Positions 1 through 12,182 of a stretch of 64,000 bases of DNA are shown here, piece by piece; the stretch's first letter is position 1; the number at the start of each line of letters is the position of its first letter. The DNA is from Mytilisepta virgata (Eukaryota; Mollusca; Bivalvia; Mytilida; Mytilidae): positions 12,882,501-12,946,500 of the forward strand of contig CM051517.1 of NCBI GenBank assembly GCA_028015205.1. Reading direction: 5' to 3'. Both the position numbers and the translations under genes were made by a program. The notes beneath the pieces are model-generated. The model worked only from the letters and a program-made list of their open reading frames with translations, searched no databases and was not told the DNA's origin.

Positions 1-190
1 GTCGTCGTCTGTCGTCGTCCTTAACAATTTTTCAAAACTCTTCTCCTCTGAAACTACTTGACCAATTGGAACCATACTTGGTATGAATGTTCTTTGGGGT
101 ATCCTGCATAGAACTGATGTGGGGATTTTTGATCCGTCGAAAAACATGGCCGCTGTTACTAAAAATAGAACATAGGGGTCAGACAACAGT
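1..190. repeat. Dispersed repeat, copy 1
   Basis: A stretch with (GTC)n at its 5' end, followed by a block that recurs almost unchanged at 1165-1330. Shared signatures are CTCCTCTGAAACTACTTGAC, GGTATGAATGTTC and AACATGGCCGCTGTTACTAA. A more diverged relative lies at 13640-14200. No coding potential is seen. Confidence 0.8.
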
Positions 191-426
191 TTTTCGCAAA
201 TATCTCAAAAATCATTAGGTTATGGCAGATTCTGGCAGGTTGAAAGTGTTCAGCATGATGAGAGCTACCTGTATGCTGATTTTCGTGAAAATCTGTCAAC
301 TGATGTTAGAGTTATTGCCCTTTTTTGACATTTTTGGCTTTTTTGTCGAGCCTTCGACTTTTGTCGAAAAAGCGAGACATAGCGATCCTACATTCCGTCG
401 TCGTCGGCGGCGGCGTCCACAAATAT

Positions 427-1050
427 TCACCCTGTGGTTAAAGTTTTTGAAATTTTAATAACTTTCTTAAACTATCCTGGATTTCTACCAAACTTGGACA
501 GAGGCTTGTTTATGATCATAAGATAGTATCCAGAAGGAAATTTTGTAAAAAAAAAATTCCAGTTTTTCCGTATTTTACTTATAAATGGACTTAGTTTTTC
601 TGCCAGGAAACATTACATTCACTCTGTGGTTAAAGTTTTTAAAATTTTAATAACTTTCTTAAAATATCCTGGATTTGTACCAAACTTGGACAGAAGCTTG
701 TTTATGATCATAAGATAGTATCCAGAAGTAAATTTTGTAAAATAAAAATTCCAGTTTTTCTGTATATTACTTATAAATGGACTTAGTTTTTCTGCCAGGA
801 AACATTACATTCATTCTGTGGTTAAAGTTTTCAAAATTTTAATAACTTTCTTAAACTATCCTGGATTTGTACCAAACTTGGACAGAAGCTTGTTTATGAT
901 CATAATATAGTATCCAGAAGTAAATTTAGTAAAAAAAAAAAAAATTTTTCCGTATTTTACTTATAAATGGACTTAGTTTTTCTGCCAGGAAACATTACAT
1001 TCACTCTGTGGTTAAAGTTTTTAAAATTTTAATAACTTTCTTAAACTATC
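427..1050. repeat. Tandem repeat, ~191-bp unit, >3 copies
   Basis: The marker TTCAC(C/T)CTGTGGTTAAAG recurs at about 427, 619, 811 and 1001, a period of 190-192 bp. Each unit carries TTAATAACTTTCTTAAA, a CCAAACTTGGACAGA motif, a poly(A) run and TTTTTCTGCCAGGAAACATT. Units differ mainly by point changes and poly(A) length. The last unit is truncated. Open frames here (e.g. 1008-1202) are incidental. Confidence 0.9.
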
Positions 1051-1164
1051 CATTAACTGCAAATCTATTATGTGCATTCACCTATCACACTGAAAATATA
1101 GACAACATCAAAAGTAGGCGAGACACTGGGTTCCGCGGAACCCTTACGAATTTTTTTATGTTAT

Positions 1165-1330
1165 TATTTCAAAAATCTTCTCCTCTGAAACTACTTGACT
1201 AATTAGAACCAAACTTGGTATGAATGTTCCTTGGGGTACCCTGCATAGAACTGATGTGGGGATTTTTGATTCGTTGAAAAACATGGCCGCTGTTACTAAA
1301 AATAGAACATAGGGGTAAATTGCTGTTTTT
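1165..1330. repeat. Dispersed repeat, copy 2
   Basis: A close copy of about 40-180, including GGGGATTTTTGAT and AACATGGCCGCTGTTACTAA. The two copies bracket the 191-bp array, so the whole 1-1330 segment looks like one composite repeat. Confidence 0.8.
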
Positions 1331-1398
1331 TGCTAATAACTCAAAAACCATTACAGATATCGAAAATCTGACTTGGGGTAAAATTGATCAGCATGACA

Positions 1399-1935
1399 AG
1401 ATCTACCTAACCTGAAATTTTGAAGGATATTGTAAAACCCATTTAGGAGTTATTGCCCTTTTTTTGTCAAATTTTCATAATTTAACATTTTTCGTCATTT
1501 ATCTCCAAAACTATTTGAGATAGAAGTGAAATCTAAATTTGAAAAATGTTTGCCATGTTGAGATCTACATACCCTGAAATTTTAAAGGAAATCCCAAAAC
1601 CCATTTAGGAGTTATTGCCCTTTTTTTGTCAAATTTTCAAAATTTAACATTTTTCGTCATTTATCTCCAAAACTATTTGAGATAGAAGTGAAATCTAAAT
1701 TTGAAAAATGTTTGCCATGTTGAGATCTACATACCCTGAAATTTTAAAGGAAATCCCAAAACCCATTTAGGAGTTATTGCCCTTTTTTCGTCAAATTTTC
1801 AAAATTTAACATTTTTTGTCATTTATCTCCAAAACTATTTGAGATAGAAGTGAAATATAAATTGAAAAATGTTTGCCATGTTGAGATCTACGTACCCTGA
1901 AATTTTGAAGGGAATCCCAAATTCTATTTAGGAGT
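1399..1935. repeat. Tandem repeat, 162-bp unit, 3-4 copies
   Basis: AGATCTAC followed by a CCTGAAATTTT motif recurs at 1399, 1561, 1723 and 1884, a period of 161-162 bp. Each unit contains AACCCATTTAGGAGTTATTG and TTATCTCCAAAACTATTTGA. The central two copies are nearly identical; the outer copies are more diverged. Confidence 0.9.
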
Positions 1936-2289
1936 TATTAGTTTGTGTAATTTGAGGTCGGGTTCTGTTACATTTATTTAAGGTTCACCCTTATTCCTGG
2001 TCAATTTTGTCAACTTCCTGCCAGGACTGCCACCACCAGGGAACATATTTTAACATTAAACCTTATGAAAAATAAATCTTCAACAAATTTTCCCTGAACA
2101 ATTGAACCAATTGCAACAAACTTTGTCAAATAGTTGATTAATTGTCCAATGAAAACTCCAGGTGAGCGATACAGGCTCTGGTGAGCCTCTTGTTACAAAA
2201 AAGGGTCTCAATGAATCATCATCCCCCCAGGAATTTATTTCTCTACCATTGACAGGATTAAGATTTTTTTTTCTTTCTTTTGTTTTTTT

Positions 2290-3950
2290 AGCTCACTTGG
2301 CCCAAAGGGCCATGTGAACAACTGCCATCACTTAGCATTTGTCTGTCTGCATCATGGTCCATCGTAAATTTTCTTTTAAAGTCCTTTGACACTGGACCAT
2401 TTCAAATAAAACTTGGCTGCAATGGTTCTTAGGTGGTTGTCTTTCAGAAAAATATCTAATGACCCCATCCGATCCAAGATGGCCACTGGAGCCGAGCATA
2501 GTTTAACAAAGGACCCTATGGGAAAATTCACTTAAAAATCTTATCTGAAACCAGTGAGCCGAATGGAACCAAATTTGGCAGCAATGGTCCTTTATCAGAA
2601 ATGTATGCAATAAGCTGGACTGCCATCCAAGATGGCTGTCACTTGCAAACTTAGTTTTCATGTTGGAAATTCTCTTTAAGATCTTCTTGTCTGAAAAGCC
2701 AATTAGATCCAACCTTGGCATCAATGGTCATTAGGTGATCCTCTTTCAGAATGGTATCCGATGACCTGCATTGCCATCCAAGATGGCCACTATAGGTAAA
2801 GTTAGTTTTGTATTGGACCCAATTTGAAATTCACTTAAAGATCTTCTTGTCTGAAATTATTAAGCCAATTGGAATCAGACTGTCCTAATTCAGTATGATA
2901 TGTGATGATCCGTATCGCCATAAAAAATGGCTGCCACGGGTAAAGTTAGTTTTAAATAGGACGCAATGAGAAAATTCCCTTAAAGATCTTTACTGAAACC
3001 ACTTAGCCAATTGGAACCAAAGTTGGCAGCAATGGTCCCTAGGTGGTCTTCTTTCAGAAATATTTCTGATAAGCTTGACTGCCCTCAAGAGGGACACCAC
3101 AGTCAAACTTAGTTTTTCATAGGACCCTATGGGAAAATTCACATAAAAGTCTTTTGAGCCAATTGACACCAAATATGGCAGCAATGATCCCCAGATAGTG
3201 TATTGGATGACCTAGCCCGGCATCCAAAATATTCTGTTGAACATAGTTTAACATAGGACCCTATCGAAAAATTCACTTAAAAATCTTATTTTCTGAAATC
3301 AATTACTGTAAATTCGAAAATTTTCGCTTGCACTTATTATTGCGATTCTTTTACTGGAGGCAAAATTGCAAGGTTTAATTACTGCGATCGCTGCCCGTGT
3401 GAAAACTAAAAAGTTTTATTATTGTGATATTGAAGATGGAAGTTTTATTAATGTAATCGTTTTATTTAATGGTTTTAAAAATATTAGAATTCAAAATATC
3501 ATTTATATATAATAGCTGTCCACACAATAACTGTACAACTTATTATCTACCAATTAACCTGTCTCCAGATGTCGGCAATCAATGACCAGAAAATTACCTC
3601 TGTAAATGTAAACAAAGGGTGACATATCTAGAATAAATCGGACATGAAAATATGCATTAAAAATGCAAGTTTTTAATATTGCGATCCCAAACCTATTGCA
3701 ATTTTCGCAATAATAAAAACATTGCAATAATTTCCATATTTACAGTAACCAATTGGAACCAAAGTTGAAGTAATGATCCTCAGATGGTCGTCTTTCAGGA
3801 ATATATTTTTTTGCCCTGGCTCGCCATCAAAGATGGCACCATACCTGAACATAGTTCAAAATAGGTCCCTATGGAAATAATAACCTAACAATCTTCTTTT
3901 TTAGAATTATATCCAGTTGAGCGGTACAGGCGCCTTGGAGTCTCTAGTTT
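2290..3950. repeat. Degenerate tandem repeat, ~145-155-bp unit
   Basis: Units carry 'gaaaatTCACTTAAAgATCTT', 'CCAATTGGAACCAAA' and the partly self-complementary GCCATCCAAGATGGC, seen at about 2475, 2623, 2775, 2917 and 3826. Spacing between the clearest neighbours is 142-152 bp. The array is interrupted at 3305-3746 by a MITE. It probably lies in an intron or flank of the kinase gene that follows. Confidence 0.8.
3305..3746. mobile_element. MITE-like element with 8-bp target duplication
   Basis: A 442-bp block beginning ACTGTAAAT and ending ATTTACAGT, so the termini are inverted. The similarity continues inward less perfectly through the GAAAATT / AATTTCC segments. Flanks are AATCAATT (3297-3304) and AACCAATT (3747-3754), an 8-bp direct repeat with one mismatch; removing the block restores the surrounding tandem-repeat unit. 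An 8-bp duplication is usual for hAT elements, which is only an inference here. It has no ORF and internal TTGCGAT / ATCGCAA motifs. Confidence 0.75.
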
Positions 3951-4168
3951 GTTGTTTTAGTATATTTTTGGGATTTTTTTCCCCATCTTTTCATCAGCAA
4001 AAAATTTTGATAGTAAAAAAAAATGATTGTTGAATTATCTCACTGCAGAAGATATGTCAAAACTCAATGAACTGGTTACAGATTTAAATGAAAGATTTAC
4101 ATACAATTCTGTAACAGTATATGATTGGTATGGTATGTTTATTTTATTGGATATTTACCTCATTTCAG

Positions 4169-4345
4169 CCATTATCAGATGTTGTTATGCATGTAGAAAG
4201 AGGATACAGAATGGAAGCACCAGATGGTTGTCCACAAGAGATTTACAATATTATGATGTCTGCATGGGAGATAGATCCCAATCAGAGACCTACATTTAAA
4301 CAAATCCTAGAAAAATTGAACAATCAAAGAGCTACTACTGTATAG
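4169..4345 (+). CDS. CSK-like non-receptor tyrosine kinase, 3'-terminal coding exon (partial)
   Basis: The exon encodes the last 58 residues of a protein tyrosine kinase domain, from PLSDVVMHVERGYRM through MEAPDGCP and RPTFKQILEKL to a TAG stop. The pattern P-L-x-D-V-V-x-x-V-E-x-G-Y-x-M-x-A-P-D-G-C-P fits the C-lobe of C-terminal Src kinase better than Src, Abl or Tec members, and the RPTF arginine of subdomain XI is present. CSK is a cytoplasmic enzyme that phosphorylates the inhibitory C-terminal tyrosine of Src-family kinases. The exon start is set by a good acceptor, TTTACCTCATTTCAG, ending at 4168, with the codon phase falling exactly on the proline. The preceding exon is not found in 1-4168, so the last intron is probably longer than 4 kb and filled with repeats. 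An isolated retrocopy fragment is less likely given the intact acceptor. Subfamily assignment rests on about 60 residues. Confidence 0.75.
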   Translation, partial: PLSDVVMHVERGYRMEAPDGCPQEIYNIMMSAWEIDPNQRPTFKQILEKLNNQRATTV

Positions 4346-4575
4346 TACTGAGGTAGATTTTACAGATATTTATTTTTATCCAAACACAAACTGTGTCTCA
4401 AGGAAGAAAGAAATGAAGAGATTTGTCCTGTTGATGAAGAATGATTTTCTACCACCAAACTTTTTTTATGAGATGAATTATTAAACTTTTTTTTTAAAGT
4501 GATTTTGTGATATATGGTTTTATTTTAAGCATTTCGATTTATAAGTATTGAATTGAGATACATGTATAATTTTGT

Positions 4576-4581
4576 AATAAA
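4576..4581 (+). terminator. Polyadenylation signal of the CSK-like gene
   Basis: AATAAA lies 231 bp after the TAG stop, in TTTTGTAATAAAGATTGTAAC, a plausible end for a 3' UTR of roughly 250 nt. Later AATAAA hexamers exist in this AT-rich DNA, so a longer UTR cannot be excluded. Confidence 0.5.
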
Positions 4582-6253
4582 GATTGTAACAGATGGGTAG
4601 ATTTATGAAAGGGTGTTCAGAGTTTAAGTCTGATGACAATAAGAAAAAAAATCAGTCGTCATATAGTATTTAGAAATCTTATTTGCTTTAACATTAAGCT
4701 ATTTGGCAAAAGTTTTGTTAGCAATATTTTTATATATGTTAAAACATGTACGAATGTAAATTATATTGTAAAGGAAATCATATGTTAAACTAAAAAAAGG
4801 GTATTACCAAGAAACCCAAAGACGGGTATTACCAAGGAAACCAAAAGATGGTAATTGTAGAGTAGTATATATGGTCCATTTGGGTGGTTTGGTAAAAAGA
4901 CGTTTGCTGAATTTTGTGATTACATAACTTTCTAGTGTTAAAGAAGTATGTTTTATTTTATATTGACTACTGAATTTATCATTCACCCACAATTATAAAG
5001 ACCAGGAAATACAATGAATTCACAAATTGAAAACAGATGAAGTATGATCAGTATAGTTAAGTTTCATGTTAAATGGAAGTAACATTCAAATTAATTCGAA
5101 AACTCTCAGACATACATTGAATCAAACGTATTAAAATAAAATAATTGCTTTGTCAAGACCATCTGTGAACTTCAGTGAAACCACTGACTACTTTGCAAAT
5201 GAAATTTGCCAGAATGTTTATGGAGTTGCCCCACATATGTACAGCCTTAGAATTATTCTGAAAAAAAAACGATGAAATAAATTAATAAATACTTTGTGAT
5301 CTTGGGTACTTATTTTACATTTACATTGTATTTAAAATGTTGGTAGTAAGTGGAAAGTTATGCTCTGACATCCACCTGGTATTAAAATATAGACTTTATC
5401 ATGTCTCTAAAAATATTTATTTCCACCGACCTTGTAGATGTAATTAGTATGTACATATTTATCAAATATATCAGAACAAAGGAAAAATATAACAGAACTT
5501 CAATTGAACTTTAAACTAACATTTTTGACATTCTTTTCTCTGTAGACAAGCAGAATATTGTATTCTAATTATTCATTGAATGATACAAGATTTTTTTCAC
5601 TGGGACAAAATATAAATTTTGGGGACAGGGAAAAGTATACTTTTTTGTTTAAACAACTTTTCTAGATTTTCCTATATTTCTAATGTTTAGAATTTAACTA
5701 AGTAAATGTAATTGTTCCGAATTTATCTTGTTTGCCATGTATCAACAGTAAATATAATACAGAGGAGGTCAATGTTTATGATTTATTTATACACATATAT
5801 GTTCTTATATAAAATTACAGTAAATCGAATGACATTTCTTTTATTTCAAACCATAGATAAGGGTCTGAAGGAATCTTTTTTTTATTTATTGGAAGGAATT
5901 TTGAGGCATCAAGTTAAGTTCCAGAAATGATTGTATGGATGGTCAAATGGCATTCTAATTAAAAATTTGTTGGGCAGTGATTCCTTTAATTGGCATATTA
6001 TTTTTAAGTTAATGAATTATAAATATGCATGGTGGTGTAAAATTTTTTTATTTCTGAACAGTCCTGAGTTACTTGATATAATTCTAAAATTTTTACTTTT
6101 TTCTCCCAAATTACATTGTATGACCTTAAGAATAAAACCTATTTTACCAATCAATAATTTGTTTTCTCTAATTTTGCTGAGAAAAAAATCTTTAGGAGTG
6201 ATTTTTATAAAATAAAGATTTTGATATTGATTTAATGATACACGTATAAAGCA
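4582..6253. other. Gene-free AT-rich stretch
   Basis: No convincing coding region. Short open frames at 5712-5930 and 5931-6215 are AT-rich, lack family motifs and have low-complexity hydrophobic composition. The stretch may include a long 3' UTR of the kinase gene. Confidence 0.6.
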
Positions 6254-6650
6254 AGTTATTAGTAAGATTATGACAGAGATTGTACTAGTGTATGGGACAG
6301 TGCTGTTCATTGTACTAGTGTATGGGACAGTACTGTTCATGACAGATCGTACTAGTGTATGGGACAGTGCTGTTCATGACAGAGATTGTACTAGTGTATG
6401 GGACAGTGCTATTCATGACATTGATTGTACTAGTGTATGGGACAGTGCTGTTCATTGTACTAGTGTGTGGGACAGTGCTATTCATGACAGAGACATGACA
6501 GAGATTGTACTAGTGTATGGGACAGTGCTGTTCATGACATTGATTGTACTAGTGTATGGGACAGTGCTGTTCATTGTACTAGTGTGTGGGAGAGTGCTAT
6601 TCATGACAGAGATTGTACTAGTGTATGGGACAGTGCTGTTCAGAGGTGGT
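6254..6650. repeat. Minisatellite, 30-40-bp unit, 10 copies
   Basis: GTACTAGTGTATGGGACAGT occurs ten times (ACTAGTG at 6284, 6314, 6350, 6390, 6429, 6459, 6509, 6548, 6578, 6618). Spacings are 30, 36, 40, 39, 30, 50, 39, 30 and 40 bp. The units share a 30-bp core plus an optional ATGACAGAG-type spacer. The 39-30-50 / 39-30-40 pattern suggests duplication of a three-unit block. A 128-codon frame through it is a by-product of the repeat. Confidence 0.9.
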
Positions 6651-6656
6651 TGTTAG

Positions 6657-9600
6657 AAGAGTTATTTGTAGATTTTGAAAACTATTTAAAGCAAGAGAAA
6701 TTGAATGCAACAAGCATGAAGTTATTATAGCAAAGACTGTAGAAGCTTTATTTCAAACTATTTGTGTTTTAACTGCTGTCATAAGATTAAAGATTTGAGG
6801 TAAACATAGGATTGAATGTTGTTCGGTGTTGCTTTGTCTCTTATTTATAGACAATGTTAGCTTGAGTGAGTTTTAGGATATGCATTACCTTGATTGTTCA
6901 TTTAAAGCCACATGATTATTGATGTTGATTGAGGATACACAAAGCTTTTGTTTATCTGTCCTGCTATAAGTAGTAGACTTACCACATGTTTTGATAAGGA
7001 GTATTAGGAGAGGTTTGAGGATATCATGCAGTTATAAACCCTTTGCATACTTTGTTTATTAATTTGTCTGTGATACATTAGATATTAAAGCACTGCTCTT
7101 AAATGACAGCTTGTTACAATCCTTATTGATTCTGTCTGTTTAGACAGCATGAATAATCTAATTGTTGCATGGGATTTCTATAAGATAAGTTCCCATGAAT
7201 GCATGAATTATCAACTTTTAGAACTTATAATTTTAAAATTTAGAATATTTAGATGAAATTTTGTAGGTATTGAATTAACTTATCCAATTGTTTCAATCAA
7301 AGACGGAAATGAATGTATTTTATGGGAAACTTAATCTTTAGATAATTTGTTCAGCATAAATTTGAAACGAGACAAAAATGTATTAAGGTATATCATACAT
7401 GTATCTAATACATTGAGCATCTTTTTTGGGCATCTTGCAAATTTGTATGTAAATATATATTTTCAACCAGCAAATAGTATTTAATATAATTTTAAATTAT
7501 ATCTTAAGTTTATTTAAATGAAAAAATTGACAAAAATGCATTAATAGCAAAATTACAAAATTTTATTCTTAAAAGAACCCTTTTCAGGGGAGATAATTGG
7601 CAGAAATTTTTTCTGTCTGTTTTTTTTTTTATTGTACCAGAAATTTGGATTTTCCCTATATAATCTATATTTATTTACCAACATTAAGACTCAATTATCT
7701 CAAATCAAGAATGGTGACCTAGATTTTTTTAATTGAAATTTCAAAGTATATACATCCAACATCCTGCCTTGAAAAAAATAGGAAAATGTATATGCCAAAA
7801 ATATTAGTATTGATCTACCTTAAAGATAGACAAAAGAATTACTTAACGAGTTTATATTCTTGCTTATATTGTAATACTTTAAATTTTCTGGAATATATAG
7901 TATACCTTATCTGCTCAATTTATTTAAAGTAATTCTTGGCAAATTGATCAATGTCGGAGCCATATTCAGTTTGAATTTACTGTTATTTAGTAAGAATGAT
8001 TTTTGTAAAGAAACAATCATTTATCTTTTTGATAATAAAAAAAAGCATGAAAGTATATGTAAAAATTAGTGAGTATTTGAGAAAAAGTGCCTTTTGAAAA
8101 TTAAAGAATCTTTCCTTCATCTTCACACCTGTTGATATTGTTGCAAGAAATAGTATGAAATTATAATCAAATGGATTATTCAAATAATAATAAGTTTAAG
8201 CCTTTTGTAATTATATGTCATTAGTAAGATAAAAAGCATTAAGTGTGAATAAATGGAAATAAATGTTGTTTATGCAAGTTTTATTTTGATGTTTTGGATG
8301 TGATTCAAAAGCATTTTATCGATGGTGTATACGATTTACATTTTTTTTAAACTGTGGACAGTTTTGTCACTAATGTTTTAATGACACTTACCATTTTCAT
8401 GTAAATGTTTCATTTGCTGAAATACATAGATTTAACATAAATAGTGGTAATTACCAAGTATGTCATATTAAAATTTATACTTAGTACTTACCTGGTATAA
8501 ACATTTTTAACCCAATAGTATTCTCTATGTGCCTCTCCTGTATTTTCATTGGTTGTCTCCGGTCTTTAAATGAAACTTATACAGAACACACTGTTTATTT
8601 GGAAATTGATGTTACTCTTAAATTTTGACAGCATTTGTATAGGGCCATTTAATGCTTCTCTTGTTGAAAACCACAAGTCGACCCCTGTGAAAAATTGACA
8701 GAAATATATTTAGAAAATAAAAATGTATCACATGCACAAAAATTATGGAAAAATTAGCAGAAAAATCAATATCGAGCACAGATAACAAAAAATTGTCATC
8801 TAGTACTATACCCTTCAGATAAGTGCTTGAATATTGAAGTTTGCTGACATCCCTAGTGCAAATCTCAGGTAATTAACTTCTAACTTGCTTCTATTCAGTT
8901 TGGTGCCAGAATATTCAAATATTTGTTGACATCCTTTAGTAATTACTGATGTCAGAGTTAGTAAAAGAGATCAATTCTAAGGAAGAATAGATGTAATTTC
9001 ACTATATTAAATCAAATTCATTTAAAGATCATTTAAAACAAATTTGTATGTATGGTTATATTTGACCTACCGATATTCTGTATATCAACTGAAGAAAAAA
9101 AGTCCAAATTTATTTTGATTAAAAGAATGAAAACAATTTTTATTTTCTTCATATGAGTCTCACTCATTTTCCCCATTAACAGTTTTTCATTAGATTTTTT
9201 CATTTGTTCAACATTATTTGTTTGTTGTAAAACAAAAAAAGTAGGTGCTTTTAATTAAGTTTTTAAAGTCACATACATTTTATTTCTGTTTGGAATATAT
9301 TACAAAATCATGGTGCATAATATGTTTGTTTTTTTGCTTGCTCAGATAGCAGTAGTTAAACATTTTCTAGAATTGAGTGGTACTGTGTATAATCATTTCT
9401 AGATATTAGTTGTAACACCACAAAATTAATTCATTTTAAGTAACATTCTGAATGATAGTTTCTATATTGTCTTCAGAATACTTATAAGTAGTTATAAATT
9501 AATTTTGTTTGTTGAATATGATTCTCCAAGACAGTACTAGACAGCACTCTTTTCATTAGAATATTATTTATTTTGTGTATGAAGGAACATGATACAAGAT

Positions 9601-10200
9601 GTTTTTTATAAAAGTATTTTTATTTTATAAATGACAGAAGCAGAGAGTGTAATACTCTGAACAATAACAACCTGTATAGATATTTGATGTATACCATTAT
9701 TATAATGTATTGTTATGAATAAATTTTAATTACTAAACAATTTGAGTTTTTCTGTAATGTTTGTCTATACAATAAATTTTATGAATGGCATACTTCCTGC
9801 ACATTTAAAATTTTATCTGATTTTTAGTCCAGCTCTTGGAGTTTTGATAAGCACATCAAACTAGCAATGCTGGATTGTTGTCATGGGCCTAAGTACTCTG
9901 CAAATAGTTCTATGAATTTTAACTTTCTGAGTTGGGGAAAGTTAAGCGTATGAATATGAAAAGTTATAAAAGAGAGAACATGCAGGAAATTCAATTTAAT
10001 TTACAAACGAGAGTTTCCGTAATCAGGTAGATATTAAACAAACAATTTTACTCATATTTACTCCAACTTTTTGACAATTAAATACTTTGGAAAATCGTTT
10101 AAATAATAGACTTGTTTGTCTCTCTCATCATTTTCTGACTTCCAAGAGATAGACTTAGGTAAAGCACATTAAGAATAGGAAAAAGAAATCATAGTTCATA
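6657..10200. other. Gene-free AT-rich stretch
   Basis: About 3.5 kb of strongly AT-rich DNA with no open frame of note, no recognisable exon and no clear tandem repeat on either strand. Confidence 0.6.
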
Positions 10201-10625
10201 CTGCATTAAGAATGGACAGGTGTAGCACCACTAAAGAACAAATTGGGATTTCTTCAAAGCGACAATAAAAGCAAAGCTGAGATACTCAATAATCAATTCC
10301 AGTCAGTATTCACAAAGGAAAACCTAAATAACTTTCCTAACAAAGGAAAGAGCCCATATTCCACCATGGATGATATCAAAATCAAAACTAAGGGAGTACA
10401 CAAACTACTCAAAAACCTTAAACCACACAAAGCTACTGGTCCAGACTCAATTCCATCCTTCATCCTGAAAACAGTGACAGACCAAACATCCCTTAACACC
10501 GGAGAAGTCCCACAAGATTGGAGAGATGCTAACGTGGTACCCCTATTCAAGAAAGATGAAAGACATTTAGCTTCCAACTATAGACCTGTATCATTAACTT
10601 CCATCACATGTAAGGTCTTGGAACA

Positions 10626-10675
10626 CATAGTCCACAGCAGTATTATGGACCATAGTCCACAGCAGTATTATGGAC
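10626..10675 (+). repeat. 25-bp tandem duplication breaking the LINE frame
   Basis: CATAGTCCACAGCAGTATTA plus TGGAC occurs twice back to back (10626-10650, 10651-10675) with no mismatch. Because 25 is not a multiple of three, it shifts the reverse-transcriptase frame by one, and the first frame stops at 10683. The perfect identity suggests a recent replication-slippage event. Confidence 0.95.
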
Positions 10676-12048
10676 CATTTTGACAAACACAACATACTTA
10701 CCAACGCACAGCATGGATTCCGCAAAAAACGATCATGCGAATCACAACTTATAATAACAATCAACGACATTGCAAAAAAACTGGAAAAAGGATCCCAAGT
10801 TGACATCATCCTTCTTGACTTTGCAAAGGCATTCGACAAAGTACCGCACCACCGCCTTTTATACAAACTAGAATTTTATGGAATAAACCCTAAAGCTACA
10901 AAATGGATTCAATCATTCTTTGAAAACAGAATGCAAAGCGTAATATTAGAAGGAGCTGTCTCCTCTCGAGTCCCGGTACTATCAGTCGTTCCCCAAGACA
11001 CAGTTCTTGGACCTCTATTGTTTCTGACCTACATAAATGACATGCCAGAAACATCAACGTCATCTGAAACAAAACTTTTTCCAGACGATAGCCTACTTTT
11101 TAGAGCAATAAACAACCAGGCAGACAGCGACCTTTTGCAAAAAGACTTAACATCATTGGAAGAATGGGAGAATAAATGGCAAATGAGTTTTAACGCCAAA
11201 AAATGCATAGTTATCAGAACAACGAAGAAGAACAAAGAAGTGAGAGATACATCATATAAACTCCACGGACATACACTAGACAATGTTGATGCAAGCAAAT
11301 ACTTAGGTGTAACTATCAGCAACAACCTGTCCTGGGATAGACACATTGATAATATTGTAGGCAAAGGAAATGAAACATTGGGATTTATCCGAAGAAATCT
11401 GAAAGACTGCACAAAACCAGTAAAAGCAGCAGCATATACAGCCATGGTAAGACCTTCAGTGGAATATGCCTGCACAGTTTGGAATCCATCGAGCCATAAA
11501 AAGATCAAATCATTAGAACAAGTTCAAAAAAGAGCAGCAAGATTTGTTCATAATAACTACTCAGACCGAACACCTAGCTGTGTAACACACATGGTTAAAC
11601 AATTACAGTGGGAAAGCCTGGAAGAACGTAGGAAAACCAACAGACTATGTATGCTACTAGTATTTAAAATCCAGCACGGGCTAATCGATATAGATAGACA
11701 ACAATATCTAATACCCGACGATAGCCGGACCAGAAGTATAGGCCGCTTTTACCAAGAAAGAACAAAAACTGACACCTATGGACAGTCATTCTTCCCAAAG
11801 ACCATCAGGGATTGGAATCAACTTCCAGCTAAAACAACATCGGCTGACTCGACAGAGGGATTCAGAGCTGCTCTGAAAGCAGGATCTGGAAGGAAGTAAA
11901 AACAGCATAGCGTGTACATAATTTTAATTGTAAATTTGCGAACGTTTTAAATGTAAATAACTTTGAGAAGACTTGCTGCCTTGCCCGGCACTGCGTTAAG
12001 TTTTCGCGGGACCATACACATTCAATATGAATTCGGTTCCTTACTTGG

Positions 12049-12070
12049 AAGAAGAAGAAGAAGAAGAAGA
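12049..12070 (+). repeat. (GAA)n tail of the LINE
   Basis: About seven GAA units directly after the LINE 3' UTR, marking its probable 3' end. Confidence 0.85.
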
Positions 12071-12080
12071 TTAATGTTAG

Positions 12081-12182
12081 AAACGGAGTAAAAACAATAT
12101 GTTCCCCACTTCTTTGGTGGAACATAATTATGTTACCCTAAAGCCCCAACGAAGTGGGGAACATATTGCTTTTACTCAGTTT
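12081..12182. repeat. Foldback: 32-bp inverted repeat
   Basis: Arms 12081-12112 and 12151-12182 are inverted copies with two mismatches, sharing CAATATGTTCCCCACTTC. The 38-bp loop contains the perfect palindrome AACATAATTATGTT (12121-12134). It begins within about 11 bp of the LINE's (GAA)n tail. It may be the head of a separate element continuing to about 12350, or a MITE. Confidence 0.85.

Larger units (their letters stand above)
10202..12070 (+). mobile_element. Dead non-LTR retrotransposon (jockey/CR1-like LINE), 5'-truncated
   Basis: Coding homology begins near 10202 (GVAPLKNKLGFL, followed by KPHKATGPDSIP and SNYRPVSLTS) and runs to a stop at 11899 in two frames. The second frame has reverse-transcriptase motifs HGFRKKRSCESQL, LLDFAKAFDKVPHHRLL, VPQDTVLGPLLF and LFPDDSLLF, then the C-terminal SKYLGV, PSVEYACTVWNP and RAARFV segments. 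Damage: a 25-bp tandem duplication (10626-10675) shifts the frame; the catalytic box reads FPDD instead of F/YADD; VPQG has become VPQD; and a deletion appears to have removed residues before TSLNTGEVPQDW. The 3' UTR ends in a (GAA)n tract, as is common for the short repeat tails of CR1/L2-type elements. The endonuclease is absent. It cannot encode an active product. Confidence 0.9.

Noticed and set aside
4049..4133. A possible extra exon (EDMSKLNELVTDLNERF...) between CACTGCAG and GTATGT
   Set aside because: It does not match the kinase segment expected before PLSDVV, and the intron to 4169 would be only 35 bp. Left out as a gene.
6270..6656. 128-codon open frame
   Set aside because: It is the translation of a minisatellite; the peptide repeat simply follows the DNA repeat.
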